Source of the DNA: UBA2965 sp036526135
GTDB lineage: Bacteria > Pseudomonadota > Gammaproteobacteria > Pseudomonadales > Azotimanducaceae
Assembly: GCA_036526135.1 (NCBI GenBank)
Contig: DATCZA010000070.1
Location: forward strand, 1-64,000
Length of the DNA stretch: 64,000 nucleotides
Reading direction: 5' to 3'
Of the stretch, positions 16,760 to 24,899 are shown one piece after another. The notes under the pieces were generated by a model. The model saw nothing but the letters and a program-made list of their open reading frames with translations, was not told the DNA's origin and did not search any database. Made by a program: the position numbers and the translations under genes. Every line of letters begins with the position of its first letter. The first letter of the stretch is position 1.

Positions 16760-18121
16760 TCATGCGAGGACGGGCACGTCCTTCATGGCCGCCTCGATGA
16801 CTTCGTCGGAGAGATCGAGATCGACCATTTCTCCGTGCAAATACTTGTCATAGGACGCCAGATCCAGGTGGCCGTGGCCACACAAGGCGGTCAGGATGAC
16901 CTTTTCCTCACCGGATTCCCGGCAGGCGAGTGCCTCGCGAATGGCGGCCGCGATGGCATGAGTCGGCTCGGGGGCCGGCACGATGCCTTCGGTACGGGCG
17001 AACTGCAGCGCGCCCTCGAAACACTCCGTCTGTGGAATTGCGATCGCCTCCACCATGCCGAGCTCGTAGAGATGCGAGACCAGCGGCGCCATGCCATGGT
17101 AGCGCAGGCCGCCTGCGTGGATCGGCTCCGGAATGAAAGAGTGGCCGAGCGTGTGCATCTTCATCAGCGGCGTCAGGCCCGCGGTGTCGCCAAAGTCGTA
17201 GCGGTACTGACCTTTGGTCAGAGTCGGGCAGGCAGTGGGTTCCACGCAGCGAATGGTAGGGTTGATGCGGCCGGCGAGTTTCTCGCGCAGGAACGGAAAA
17301 GACAGCCCGCCGAAATTCGATCCGCCGCCGGTGCAACCCACCAGCACGTCCGGGGTTTCGCCGACTTTCGCAAGCTGCAGCAGTGCTTCCTCTCCGATGA
17401 TCGTCTGGTGGAGCAGCACGTGATTGAGCACGCTGCCGAGCGCGTAACGTGTCTGCGGATCGGCGACCGCTTGGCTCACCGCTTCAGAGATTGCGATCCC
17501 CAGCGATCCGGGATGGTCGGGGTTCTCGGCAAGCAGGGAACGGCCGAACTCCGTGACTTCAGAGGGGCTCGGGTGCACCTTGCCGCCCCAGATTTCCATC
17601 ATCGTCCGCCGGTAAGGCTTGGCATGATAGGAAGCCGCCACCTGCCAGACCTCGCACTCCAGGCCGAACTGAGCGCAGGCAAAGGCGAGCGAGCTGCCCC
17701 ACTGGCCGGCGCCGGTCTCGGTGGTGAGCTTGGTGATGCCTTCCTGGGCGTTGTACCAGACCTGAGGAACGGCGGTGTTCGGCTTGTGGGAACCCGCCGG
17801 GCTCACGCCCTCATATTTGTAGAATATTCTGGCAGGCGTCTCCAGGAACCTTTCCAGGCGCCGTGCTCGGAACAACGGGCTTGGCCGCCACAGCCGGTAG
17901 ACCTCCAGAACGGGTTCCGGAATGTCGATGTAGCGTTCCCGGCTCATCTCCTGGGCTATCAGCGCCTGGGGAAACAGGGGCGCGAAGTCTTCTGCGGTGG
18001 CCGGCTGCCGGGTACCCGGATGCAGGGGCGGCGGGGGCGGTTCCGGCAGGTCGGGAATGATGTTGTACCACCGCGTCGGCATCTCGTGCTCTTCGAGCAG
18101 GATCTTGGTGTAGTCGCTCAT
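16760..18121 (-). CDS. trpB2: TrpB2-type tryptophan synthase beta chain
   Basis: 453 residues, longer than classical TrpB (about 400) as expected for the TrpB2 group. Lys113 in GSHKPN should bind pyridoxal phosphate, ETGAGQWG (135-142) holds the catalytic Glu, and GGGSNFGG (265-272) is the phosphate loop. The long Pro-rich N-terminus (LPEPPPPPLHPG) is typical of TrpB2. It catalyses L-tryptophan formation from indole and serine without needing TrpA; no trpA is nearby. Being next to an outer-membrane receptor, it may salvage indole rather than serve the main pathway, which is inference. Confidence 0.92.
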   Translation of the reverse strand: MSDYTKILLEEHEMPTRWYNIIPDLPEPPPPPLHPGTRQPATAEDFAPLFPQALIAQEMSRERYIDIPEPVLEVYRLWRPSPLFRARRLERFLETPARIFYKYEGVSPAGSHKPNTAVPQVWYNAQEGITKLTTETGAGQWGSSLAFACAQFGLECEVWQVAASYHAKPYRRTMMEIWGGKVHPSPSEVTEFGRSLLAENPDHPGSLGIAISEAVSQAVADPQTRYALGSVLNHVLLHQTIIGEEALLQLAKVGETPDVLVGCTGGGSNFGGLSFPFLREKLAGRINPTIRCVEPTACPTLTKGQYRYDFGDTAGLTPLMKMHTLGHSFIPEPIHAGGLRYHGMAPLVSHLYELGMVEAIAIPQTECFEGALQFARTEGIVPAPEPTHAIAAAIREALACRESGEEKVILTALCGHGHLDLASYDKYLHGEMVDLDLSDEVIEAAMKDVPVLA

Positions 18122-18399
18122 ACTTCAGTGTCCGTCTGCGCCTGCGAAGCTGGAGGTCCGGCAAGCAAAACGCCCGATCATAGGGCGGGTTCGGCTAAAA
18201 CGAAAGATCTCCAGCCAGAGCCGTAAGTGGTGGTGACCAGCGCGATCGGGGGGTTACCACGCTCGCGTGCCGCTGAATGGCTGGTTGGGCGAAGAAGAGC
18301 TGCGATCGCAATTGCCTGGCGTGATCGCGTTCTTCCGGTTCTCCCTGTCCGTCAGCGAAGCTTTACTGAGTCGTTGTCATTGGGCAGGCGTGGTACTAG

Positions 18400-18435
18400 C
18401 GATCTTCGAGAAACTGAAGATCGGGTGGCGCCCGA
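18400..18435 (-). terminator. Two adjacent hairpins between csp and trpB2
   Basis: GATCTTC and GAAGATC (18400-18421) enclose eight bases, and ATCGGG with CCCGAT (18419-18435) enclose five. The two stems share bases and could be mutually exclusive. No U-run follows. They lie in the 387-base gap 18122-18508, which otherwise shows only the hairpin at 18468-18494. Confidence 0.3.
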
Positions 18436-18467
18436 TGCGCCTGGCTGGAGGGGGAGAGCTCGAAAGC

Positions 18468-18494
18468 AGCCCGTGCAGGTGACCTGCACGGGCT
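18468..18494 (-). terminator. Perfect palindrome after the cold-shock gene
   Basis: AGCCCGTGCAGGT and its exact complement surround a single base, 15 bases after the csp stop. A stable stem of 11-12 pairs would form in the csp transcript, followed by a short U-containing stretch (CUUUC). Probably a rho-independent-like terminator or 3' stabiliser. Confidence 0.6.
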
Positions 18495-18508
18495 GAAGGA
18501 CAGCAGTA

Positions 18509-18712
18509 TCAGGTAGCCTGCAGGTTGCCCGCTGAGGAGCGACCTTTCTCGGTGATCAGTTCATAGCTAACGCGCTGACCTTCAGTCAGTGCTGCCATCC
18601 CCGCCTTCTCTACTGCGCTGATGTGCACGAACACATCTTTGTCGCCGGATTCCGGCTGAATGAATCCAAACCCTTTGGTAGGGTTAAACCACTTTACAGT
18701 TCCTGTAGCCAT
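18509..18712 (-). CDS. Cold-shock protein, CspA family
   Basis: 67 residues, the usual length. The OB-fold carries both RNA-binding motifs, KGFGFI (RNP1) and VFVHIS (RNP2), after the MATGTVKWFN start. GGAGG seven bases upstream fixes the start at 18712, although the frame is open further. It binds single-stranded RNA and melts structure, acting as a cytoplasmic RNA chaperone. The gene-free region upstream (18713-18935) leaves room for the long leader that regulates many csp mRNAs. A strong palindrome follows the stop. Confidence 0.95.
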   Translation of the reverse strand: MATGTVKWFNPTKGFGFIQPESGDKDVFVHISAVEKAGMAALTEGQRVSYELITEKGRSSAGNLQAT

Positions 18713-18935
18713 ATTGGCCTCCATAGCAATGCCGCGCGCAAATCGGGCGCGGTGACGAACAATCTCGATAGTGGGTGTCTTGAAACGAAAGCCCATGTCT
18801 GGGCCGTGCAGAAGGCAGGCCAAAATGTAGATCGCGTGCGAACGGTACGCGAATTAAGGCTGCAGCACAAGAAGTTCCTTTGCGTTGCGCATCAATCTTC
18901 AAGTGTCAGGCAAGCCGGGAGTTGGCCTGCTTCCG

Positions 18936-19030
18936 GCCGACGGCGGACTTCTTGCGGCTGAATCCTGACGTCGGTTTCCTGCCTTAAAGGGACGTTTCCA
19001 GTCTGCGGTGCGGTAGTCTGTTTCCGACTC
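18936..19030 (+). repeat. Dispersed hairpin repeat, copy F
   Basis: Aligns over about 95 bp with copy A (GCCGACGGCGG, then TTGCGGC, GACGTCGGTTTCC, GGGACGTTTCC, GCGGTAGTCTG). The central stem is weaker than in the other copies. It lies just upstream of the acetyltransferase gene, 15 kb from the first group of copies. Confidence 0.6.
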
Positions 19031-19101
19031 CAAAAGGAGTCATTGCTTTTCGGCGAACGTAAACATACGAAGCGCTTGAGGATACCCGGGAGGAGATTGG
19101 C

Positions 19102-19518
19102 TTGATCGACTACACATCTGATCTGGGAAGGGTGGACTGGGAGGAGTTGCGAAAAGACCTCATCGCTGACGACTTTCACAACGGCAGGACAACTGCGCAG
19201 CTACGCCTGTCGTTTGCGAACAGTGCCTGTGTCGCAATGGCATTCGACGGCCAGCGATGTATCGGCAACGGGCGGCTGTTGTCAGACGGTGTTGGGAACG
19301 CTTATGTCATCGACGTGTGGACACAAAGCGACTACCGCCGTCAGGGTGTTGCCTCGAGGATCATGGGAATGCTGATTGACGGCGTCCCGGGTCAGCACAT
19401 CTACCTTCAGACGGACAACGCCATTGGCTTCTACAAGTCGCTCGGCTTTCGAGAACAACCTACCGGTATGGGCATGATTGCCGGAGATTACCTTCGCAAT
19501 AGCTCTCGGGACGAATGA
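19102..19518 (+). CDS. GNAT family N-acetyltransferase
   Basis: 138 residues from a TTG start; GGGAGGAG lies about eight bases upstream. The acetyl-CoA loop is RRQGVASRIMG (about residues 81-91) and a NAIGFYKSLGF segment (about 113-123) matches GNAT motif B. Probably acetylates an amino group of a small molecule in the cytoplasm; the substrate is unknown. It sits between repeats F and E together with paralogue 5, whose open frame continues antisense through the last 237 bases of this gene. Confidence 0.82.
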   Translation: MIDYTSDLGRVDWEELRKDLIADDFHNGRTTAQLRLSFANSACVAMAFDGQRCIGNGRLLSDGVGNAYVIDVWTQSDYRRQGVASRIMGMLIDGVPGQHIYLQTDNAIGFYKSLGFREQPTGMGMIAGDYLRNSSRDE

Positions 19519-20028
19519 TGGGTAATGGCCGCCAAAGTCTTCGTGGCTTGGAACGACCTCACTTTGCAGGTCTTCGATTCGTTGGTCCAGGTGGTTTGAT
19601 ATCTCCGGCCATTTCCCCTTCGAGCTCAGCCACCATGCCCGGCCGCCGGGCGTGATGAGCGTCGCGATCACATCACGCTCGAACATGTCAAAGGTATCGG
19701 GCGGCAGCATGCCCGCTCTATATAAATAGAGATACTTCTGATACTGCAATACGATTGGAGCAACCAGAGAATGAAAAAGTCCCCGCTCCAGATCATCCAG
19801 GATATCGATGTCCTGCAGTCCTCTGCCAAAGATCTCGATCAGCTTCGGATCGGAAGTGAAGGTGCGATGATGGCCCACGTGGCCGTCGACGACGGCTTGG
19901 TAGCTCTGTGCCCGCGAAGCATTGGTATTCTGACGAATCTGAACCGCCAGATACCCAAGGGTTAGAACAACCGCGACAGCACCGACGATCTCTCCGATTG
20001 CTCCAACTGCTTCCCAGTTTATATCCAT
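19282..20028 (-). CDS. One-helix membrane protein of unknown function, paralogue 5 of 5, with run-on C-terminus
   Basis: 248 residues against about 155-180 for the other intact members. Residues 1-36 hold the helix and the junction YLAVQIRQNTNASR; YLYLYRAG and a WW (about 132-133) fit the family core. From about residue 172 the frame runs antisense through the acetyltransferase gene and no longer resembles the family, so the native stop was probably lost at the junction. The product may be extended or degraded. It lies between repeats F and E. Confidence 0.6.
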   Translation of the reverse strand: MDINWEAVGAIGEIVGAVAVVLTLGYLAVQIRQNTNASRAQSYQAVVDGHVGHHRTFTSDPKLIEIFGRGLQDIDILDDLERGLFHSLVAPIVLQYQKYLYLYRAGMLPPDTFDMFERDVIATLITPGGRAWWLSSKGKWPEISNHLDQRIEDLQSEVVPSHEDFGGHYPSFVPRAIAKVISGNHAHTGRLFSKAERLVEANGVVRLKVDVLTRDAVNQHSHDPRGNTLTAVVALCPHVDDISVPNTV

Positions 20029-20107
20029 CTTTCGCGAGTGCTAACGGCTATCCGTTTTAGTCTTAATTGGGAACTGAAAATGTAACCGGCCATGCCGCTT
20101 ACCATAT

Positions 20108-20195
20108 CAAAAAGTCCGCTCCTGCCCGATAGCAGAACTTGGCGATCACTAACCGAAACATTCCCTTCCGACTCAATGCCGGTACTTTCCGCTCG
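20108..20195 (+). repeat. Dispersed hairpin repeat, copy E (partly decayed)
   Basis: The centre AAGTCCGCT, ten bases, AGCAGAACTT forms an imperfect stem like copies B and D. The downstream half is diverged. It ends right before the GTG of the methyltransferase gene, which may therefore take its leader from the repeat. Confidence 0.5.
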
Positions 20196-20197
20196 CG

Positions 20198-21106
20198 GTG
20201 ATTGGTATTGCTCTGACAGGCTATAGACAGTTATGGGTGAGCAAGCGTCTGGGCGTGTCTCAGACTGCGATTGAAATCATAAACGGCCGATGGACCATGC
20301 ACATATTTGGAATGCGCAATGATCCCGCCACTGCGGAGCTCATGTCGGTGTTGCCTAACACGTCAGTAGTAGGGTTGTGGCTGACGTTGTTCCCACTGTG
20401 GGTGCAGTTCAAGCTGTCGGGTCAGCTTTCCTTCTATCCGCGAATTCCGAAGGAGGGGAATGAAACGCTCGCGGACCTGGTGCCTTCACGCACCCTTTAT
20501 TTTGATCGCCTCATTAGACGTGCGTTACAGAATGTGGAGCAGTTTGTGCTAATGGGTGCAGGCTATGACACCCGCGGTTACGGTATGTTCGCCGATGCTG
20601 GCGTGACTATTTTCGAGCTCGACCAGCCCGCTGTTCAGTCGCACAAGCGGGAAATGCTGCAAAAGACGACCATCAACAGCAATCACGTCAATTTCGTCAC
20701 CATCGATTTCAGCGAAGACGACCTGTTCGCAAAGTTAGCGGACGCTGGGTTTGATCCTTCAAAGAAGACGCTGCTTCTCTGGGAAGGTGTGACTCTCTAT
20801 CTGTCCCTCACGGAAGTTCAACGAACCATGCGGTTGGTGAAACGACGGGCTGCACCCGGCAGCATCCTGTTGGCCGACCTGTATGCAGAGCGGATGATTG
20901 AGCTGTATGGAAAGTCACGCGTTGGAGCGAAGTTGCTGGAACTGACCGACGAGGGCCTCGATTTCGGTCTTTCCTTCGCTGCCAACTGGGAGCAAGCGCT
21001 GAACGAATTTGTGGAGGCTCAATCCATGAAGGTCGGCGAAGCTCACTTCCTGGGGAGCAACAACGAAAAAGGCCCTTATGCGGTAGTCGCGGAAATGAAG
21101 TGCTGA
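20198..21106 (+). CDS. SAM-dependent methyltransferase, leucine carboxyl methyltransferase-like family
   Basis: 302 residues. The SAM-binding GAGYDTRGY is at 120-128, FELDQP near 140, and LWEGVTLYL near 195, as in the bacterial branch of the LCM/PPM1 fold with unknown substrates. Residues 54-72 (NTSVVGLWLTLFPLWVQFK) are hydrophobic and may contact the membrane. The GTG start has no clear ribosome site and directly abuts repeat E, so the true start may be internal (for example residue 34). It probably methylates a carboxyl group or another oxygen of a small molecule. Confidence 0.82.
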   Translation: MIGIALTGYRQLWVSKRLGVSQTAIEIINGRWTMHIFGMRNDPATAELMSVLPNTSVVGLWLTLFPLWVQFKLSGQLSFYPRIPKEGNETLADLVPSRTLYFDRLIRRALQNVEQFVLMGAGYDTRGYGMFADAGVTIFELDQPAVQSHKREMLQKTTINSNHVNFVTIDFSEDDLFAKLADAGFDPSKKTLLLWEGVTLYLSLTEVQRTMRLVKRRAAPGSILLADLYAERMIELYGKSRVGAKLLELTDEGLDFGLSFAANWEQALNEFVEAQSMKVGEAHFLGSNNEKGPYAVVAEMKC

Positions 21107-21275
21107 TCGGATTGCTCTAACTATGGCTGCTGATCACGCGTAGGAGACCTCCCAGGCGGCGTCCAGGCTCCGGGGATAGGGGGCGATACCTTCAAGCGTC
21201 TATCGAGGTGACACCAGCGCGGAGCGCTCAGGTTCGAGCAGGATCTTTGTCAGCAGGCGCAGCAGGCCGCAAGCC

Positions 21276-21503
21276 TCATACACGACCACGCACCACACCT
21301 CGATGCTCCACCTGTCCGGCGCATCGTCGGGTGTGTGCGGGTCGTGAGATGCTGGAACCGGCGATCTGAGCGCCGTCGTGCTCGATGTATGGAAGCCTGC
21401 CCTTGGGAGCCGTTTCAGCGAAGGCGATTCCGAGGCTCCTGGTCTGGAATTCGATGCCTGCCACGCGCAGGCAGGTCTCGACTTTCAGAACGAACTGGCT
21501 GAT
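21276..21503 (-). pseudogene. Remnant of a glutathione S-transferase N-terminal domain
   Basis: In a frame different from the overlapping P450 end, the translation reads SQFVLKVETCLRVAG, then APKGRLPYIEHDGAQIAGSS, a clear thioredoxin-fold GST N-terminus of the metaxin/Fax-like type. After the GSS the similarity stops; the domain has no start codon of its own, no C-terminal half and no native end. Another minus-strand frame stays open downstream to about 21200. The P450 gene seems to have been joined onto this relic. Confidence 0.55.
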
Positions 21504-22687
21504 GCAGCCGACCAGCAAAGCCGAAGCTCTTTCATCGTCCGCAGTTGACCGCTCTCGTAAGTGGGTGCTCCATCGGATTCCAGCGACACGTCGGGAATAC
21601 GTTTCAGGAATTCCTCCACCGCCACCCGAATTTCGAGCCGAGCCAGGTGTTCTCCAATGCAACGATGCGGGCCGATTCCGAATGCAGTGTGAACCACCTC
21701 GTGACGATTCACGTCGAACTCGCGGGGATTGCTGCAAACTTCGGGGTCCCGCGACGCGGCCGCATAGTTCAGTGCAACACGCTCTCCTGACGCAATTTCC
21801 ACGCCCCCTACGTTGACGTCCGAGCGAACGCTGCGTGCCACCATGACTACGGGGGCATAAAGTCGTACGGTCTCTTCTACCGCAGTGCCCAAACGTTCCG
21901 GATCGCCCATCACGGCCGCCCGCACCTCCGGCCGTCGGGCCATCTCATACATCGCGCCCGACATCGCGTGGGTGGTCGTTGCGAGTCCGCCGAACACAAC
22001 ATCAAGCGCTGTGTGCACCTTGTCCTCCCACGGACATGGCGCGCCGTCACGCTCAACCCCAGCAAGCAGCACGTCGACCAGATCTCCCTGGGGCCCCTGG
22101 TGCTGTCGCGTGTCGAGAAATGCTTCTAGATAGGCGTAGACACGGCCAAAGGCCGGCGCACGCTCTTCCAACGGGCCGAACGAGTAGGTGTCGATGTCGG
22201 CGAACAGTTCCGCAAGGTCCTGAACCGGGACGGGCAGGATGTGTCGGAACAGGATCAATCCGGGAAGCTTCGCAGCAAAGTCCGCGACGTACTCGCATCG
22301 ATTACGATCGGCAAAGCCATCGATCAGTTCTCTGGCATAGCCGCGCGCGTGATCTTCGAGCTTAGCGACTTCCTTGGCATTGAAAAAAGGATTCAGCGCC
22401 TGTCTCCAGGCGGTGTGATACGGAGGGTCGCAGTCTTCCGGCAAGATGGGAATATTGCCTTCCGGCGGATCGAGCATCCAGCCATCCGCGCTGCTGAAAG
22501 TGCGCCAGTCCTGGCCTATCTGGCGTACATCGCGATAGCGGTTGAACACGCGATACCCGGGACCCACCTGGCTGCGTGCGACCGGACACTTACTAACCAG
22601 ATGTTCCAGCACGTCCTCAAATTGCTCTGCGAACGCGCTGTCTTCTATATTGAAATCGCCGTGCAAGTGGTCGAAGTCAGACCCCAT
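21485..22687 (-). CDS. Cytochrome P450, bacterial class I type
   Basis: 400 residues, start preceded by GGGGAG. I-helix GGLATTTH at 233-240, ExxR as ETVR at 272-275, FGIGPHRC with heme Cys343 and GEHLARLE after it. The sequence is of the soluble CYP107/CYP111-like sort and clearly unlike the two CYP153-like proteins. The last residues (CWSAASASSF) pass the usual end of the fold and overlap the GST relic, so the C-terminus may be an acquired tail. Electron-transfer partners are not encoded nearby. Substrate unknown. Confidence 0.9.
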   Translation of the reverse strand: MGSDFDHLHGDFNIEDSAFAEQFEDVLEHLVSKCPVARSQVGPGYRVFNRYRDVRQIGQDWRTFSSADGWMLDPPEGNIPILPEDCDPPYHTAWRQALNPFFNAKEVAKLEDHARGYARELIDGFADRNRCEYVADFAAKLPGLILFRHILPVPVQDLAELFADIDTYSFGPLEERAPAFGRVYAYLEAFLDTRQHQGPQGDLVDVLLAGVERDGAPCPWEDKVHTALDVVFGGLATTTHAMSGAMYEMARRPEVRAAVMGDPERLGTAVEETVRLYAPVVMVARSVRSDVNVGGVEIASGERVALNYAAASRDPEVCSNPREFDVNRHEVVHTAFGIGPHRCIGEHLARLEIRVAVEEFLKRIPDVSLESDGAPTYESGQLRTMKELRLCWSAASASSF

Positions 22688-22900
22688 CTCGCTCCCCGCT
22701 CATGACAGTCCTTCAGCCCTTCTTCCTAGTGCACTTCTGCTGCGGGCGCAAGCCCTTCAGATGGCAAGACTCATGCTGCAAGGGAGTGGCTCGACCAGCT
22801 TCGGCGCGACGCGTAATCTGGGTCCAGCGCGGGGACCATTGGCGATTGCTCCGCCAGGCTTGGCAACCGTGTGCTCGGAAGCGAATCAAAGGAGGTGCTC

Positions 22901-24415
22901 ATGCCGATTAAAAGACCCAGTCATGGCGAACTGCGATCAGTTGCTCAACGTCTGAACCTCACCTTGTCCGAAAACGATGTTGAGACGTTTCGGGACCTGA
23001 TGGGGGCGTCGATCGACGCGTTCAATCAGGTTGAGGCGATGGATGACGAGCTGCCACCGGTGCGGTACCCGCGGGACTCCGGGACGCGGCCGAGTGCGGC
23101 TGACAACCCACTCAACGCCTGGTACTACCGTACCAGCATCCAAGGTGCGGATGGTGGGGCGCTCGCGGGACGAACCGTGGCGCTCAAGGACAACATCATG
23201 CTCGCCGGCGTCCCGATGATGTGCGGCTCGGCCACCCTGGAAGGCTACGTGCCCGAAATCGACGCGACGGTGGTGGAACGCATTCTGGACGCGGGCGGCG
23301 AGATCGCCGGCAAAGCGCACTGCGAGTTCTTCTGTTTGTCCGGCGGCAGCCACACCAACTCAACCGGTCCGGTGCACAATCCGCACAAACGTGGTTACTC
23401 GGCGGGTGGCTCGTCCTCCGGCAGCGCAGCCCTGGTGGCGGCGGGCGATGTGGACATGGCGATAGGCGGCGATCAGGGCGGTTCGATTCGCATTCCCGCG
23501 TCTTTCTGTGGTGTGTACGGCATGAAGCCTACGCACGGTCTGGTGCCCTATACGGGCGTGATGCCCTTGGAGGTCTTTGTCGACCACATCGGTCCGATGA
23601 CCGCGAACGTAGAGGACAACGCGACGCTCCTCGAGGCGATCGCGGGTCCCGACGCGTATGACCCGCGTCAGAGAGGCGTTGAAACGCACCGTTACACCGA
23701 AGCCCTGGGGCAGGACATCGCGGGGCTGAAGATCGCCGTGCTGAAGGAAGGGTTTGGGCACCCCAACTCCGAATCGGACGTGGATGACTGTGTTCGCGCG
23801 GCCGCGGCGCACTTCGAGTCCCTTGGCGCGCGGGTGGACGAGGTCTCGATTCCCATCCATCTCGACGCGCAGGCGATAGCGATGCCCATTCTCAACTACG
23901 GCATCGTGCAGACCATGCTCGAAGGCGATGGGTTTGGGGGCGGTCGCAACGACCTCTACGTGACCAGCCTCATGGAGTTCCATCGCGGCTGGCGAGGACG
24001 GATAGACGAGTTCTCCGACAACGCCAAACTTTGGGCGCTGATTGGCGGCTACGTTACCGAGCGTGTCGGCATGCATCACTACGGCAAGGCGGTCAACCTC
24101 AGTCGCAAGGTGCGGGCGGCCTACGACGCGGTTCTGGAAGACTGCGACCTGATACTGGCGCCGACGCTGCCAATCAAGGCCACACCCCTTCCGGCTGCGG
24201 ATACCGGTCGGGCAGAGAAGGTGGCGCGCGCGATGGAGATGTTTGCCAACACGGTTGCCGCAGACATCACGCACCACCCATCGATGAGCGTCCCGTGCGG
24301 ATTGCGCGAAGGCCTTCCGGTGGGAATGATGCTCACGGCAAAGCACTTCGCAGAAACCGTAATTTACCGGGCGGCCCATGCCTTTGAGCGTTCGAAGGAC
24401 TGGCGGACGATGTAG
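22901..24415 (+). CDS. Amidase signature family enzyme
   Basis: 504 residues; GGAGG eight bases before this ATG chooses it over an upstream in-frame ATG. Lys96 (VALKDN), Ser171 in GGSSSGS and Ser195 in GGSIR form the Ser-cisSer-Lys triad; these positions are the ones I recall for the Rhodococcus nitrile-pathway amidase, which also has a similar N-terminal extension. It should hydrolyse aliphatic or aryl amides to acid and ammonia in the cytoplasm. No nitrile hydratase or GatB/GatC gene is adjacent, so a GatA role is unlikely. It stands alone. Confidence 0.9.
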   Translation: MPIKRPSHGELRSVAQRLNLTLSENDVETFRDLMGASIDAFNQVEAMDDELPPVRYPRDSGTRPSAADNPLNAWYYRTSIQGADGGALAGRTVALKDNIMLAGVPMMCGSATLEGYVPEIDATVVERILDAGGEIAGKAHCEFFCLSGGSHTNSTGPVHNPHKRGYSAGGSSSGSAALVAAGDVDMAIGGDQGGSIRIPASFCGVYGMKPTHGLVPYTGVMPLEVFVDHIGPMTANVEDNATLLEAIAGPDAYDPRQRGVETHRYTEALGQDIAGLKIAVLKEGFGHPNSESDVDDCVRAAAAHFESLGARVDEVSIPIHLDAQAIAMPILNYGIVQTMLEGDGFGGGRNDLYVTSLMEFHRGWRGRIDEFSDNAKLWALIGGYVTERVGMHHYGKAVNLSRKVRAAYDAVLEDCDLILAPTLPIKATPLPAADTGRAEKVARAMEMFANTVAADITHHPSMSVPCGLREGLPVGMMLTAKHFAETVIYRAAHAFERSKDWRTM

Positions 24416-24899
24416 GGGACCCCAAGCGCTCCATGAACGTCGAGATAATTGATAAGGCAGCGTGTGGCCCCCCATGGGACCTTGATTGTTCTGAAGCGGT
24501 CATTTCCATGGTGCATGGCAGATGTTCGCTCGCTGACTGGTAACCTGTCAGTCGTCCGATCACTGTGGCGCGTTCCGGACGGATTGGCAGACCCGATGCG
24601 CGGCAGAACCTGCAGCAATCTGCAATGCACGCAGCGTGGACGGCATTTTTTTCGATACTAGAATGCGGGTTTGAGATTTTGGGCAGTAGCGGGCACCCGC
24701 TTGTGGTGGTCTGTTGGGGAGAAGGTCTACTACATCAATCTGGATCTCTGCTGGTACTACCTCTCTCAGCACTTCCAGTACGGAGCCGGCGCGATTGATG
24801 ATGTGGAATGGGCTCAATCGCTGGGATGTCTCGAGCCCGATTGTCTTTGGGGCTGAAAACTCTAAGATCACGCTCAGGCCGCAATCACGAGCAACGGGC
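24416..24899 (+). other. 484-base gap without a recognised gene
   Basis: I see no RNA gene, repeat copy or clear promoter. On the minus strand, the frame through about 24640-24790 has a protein-like composition (VLREVVPAEIQIDVVDLLPN), which may be a relic of a lost gene, but no family was recognised. Confidence 0.3.

Noticed and set aside
16835..18226. Long plus-strand frame opposite trpB2
   Set aside because: Antisense shadow; Arg/Gly/His-rich composition and no recognisable motif.
18227..18496. Two overlapping plus-strand frames between trpB2 and csp
   Set aside because: They run through the csp terminator palindrome and show no family resemblance.
23360..24475. 371-codon frame opposite the amidase
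   Set aside because: Antisense shadow of the amidase gene, whose triad and start are clear.
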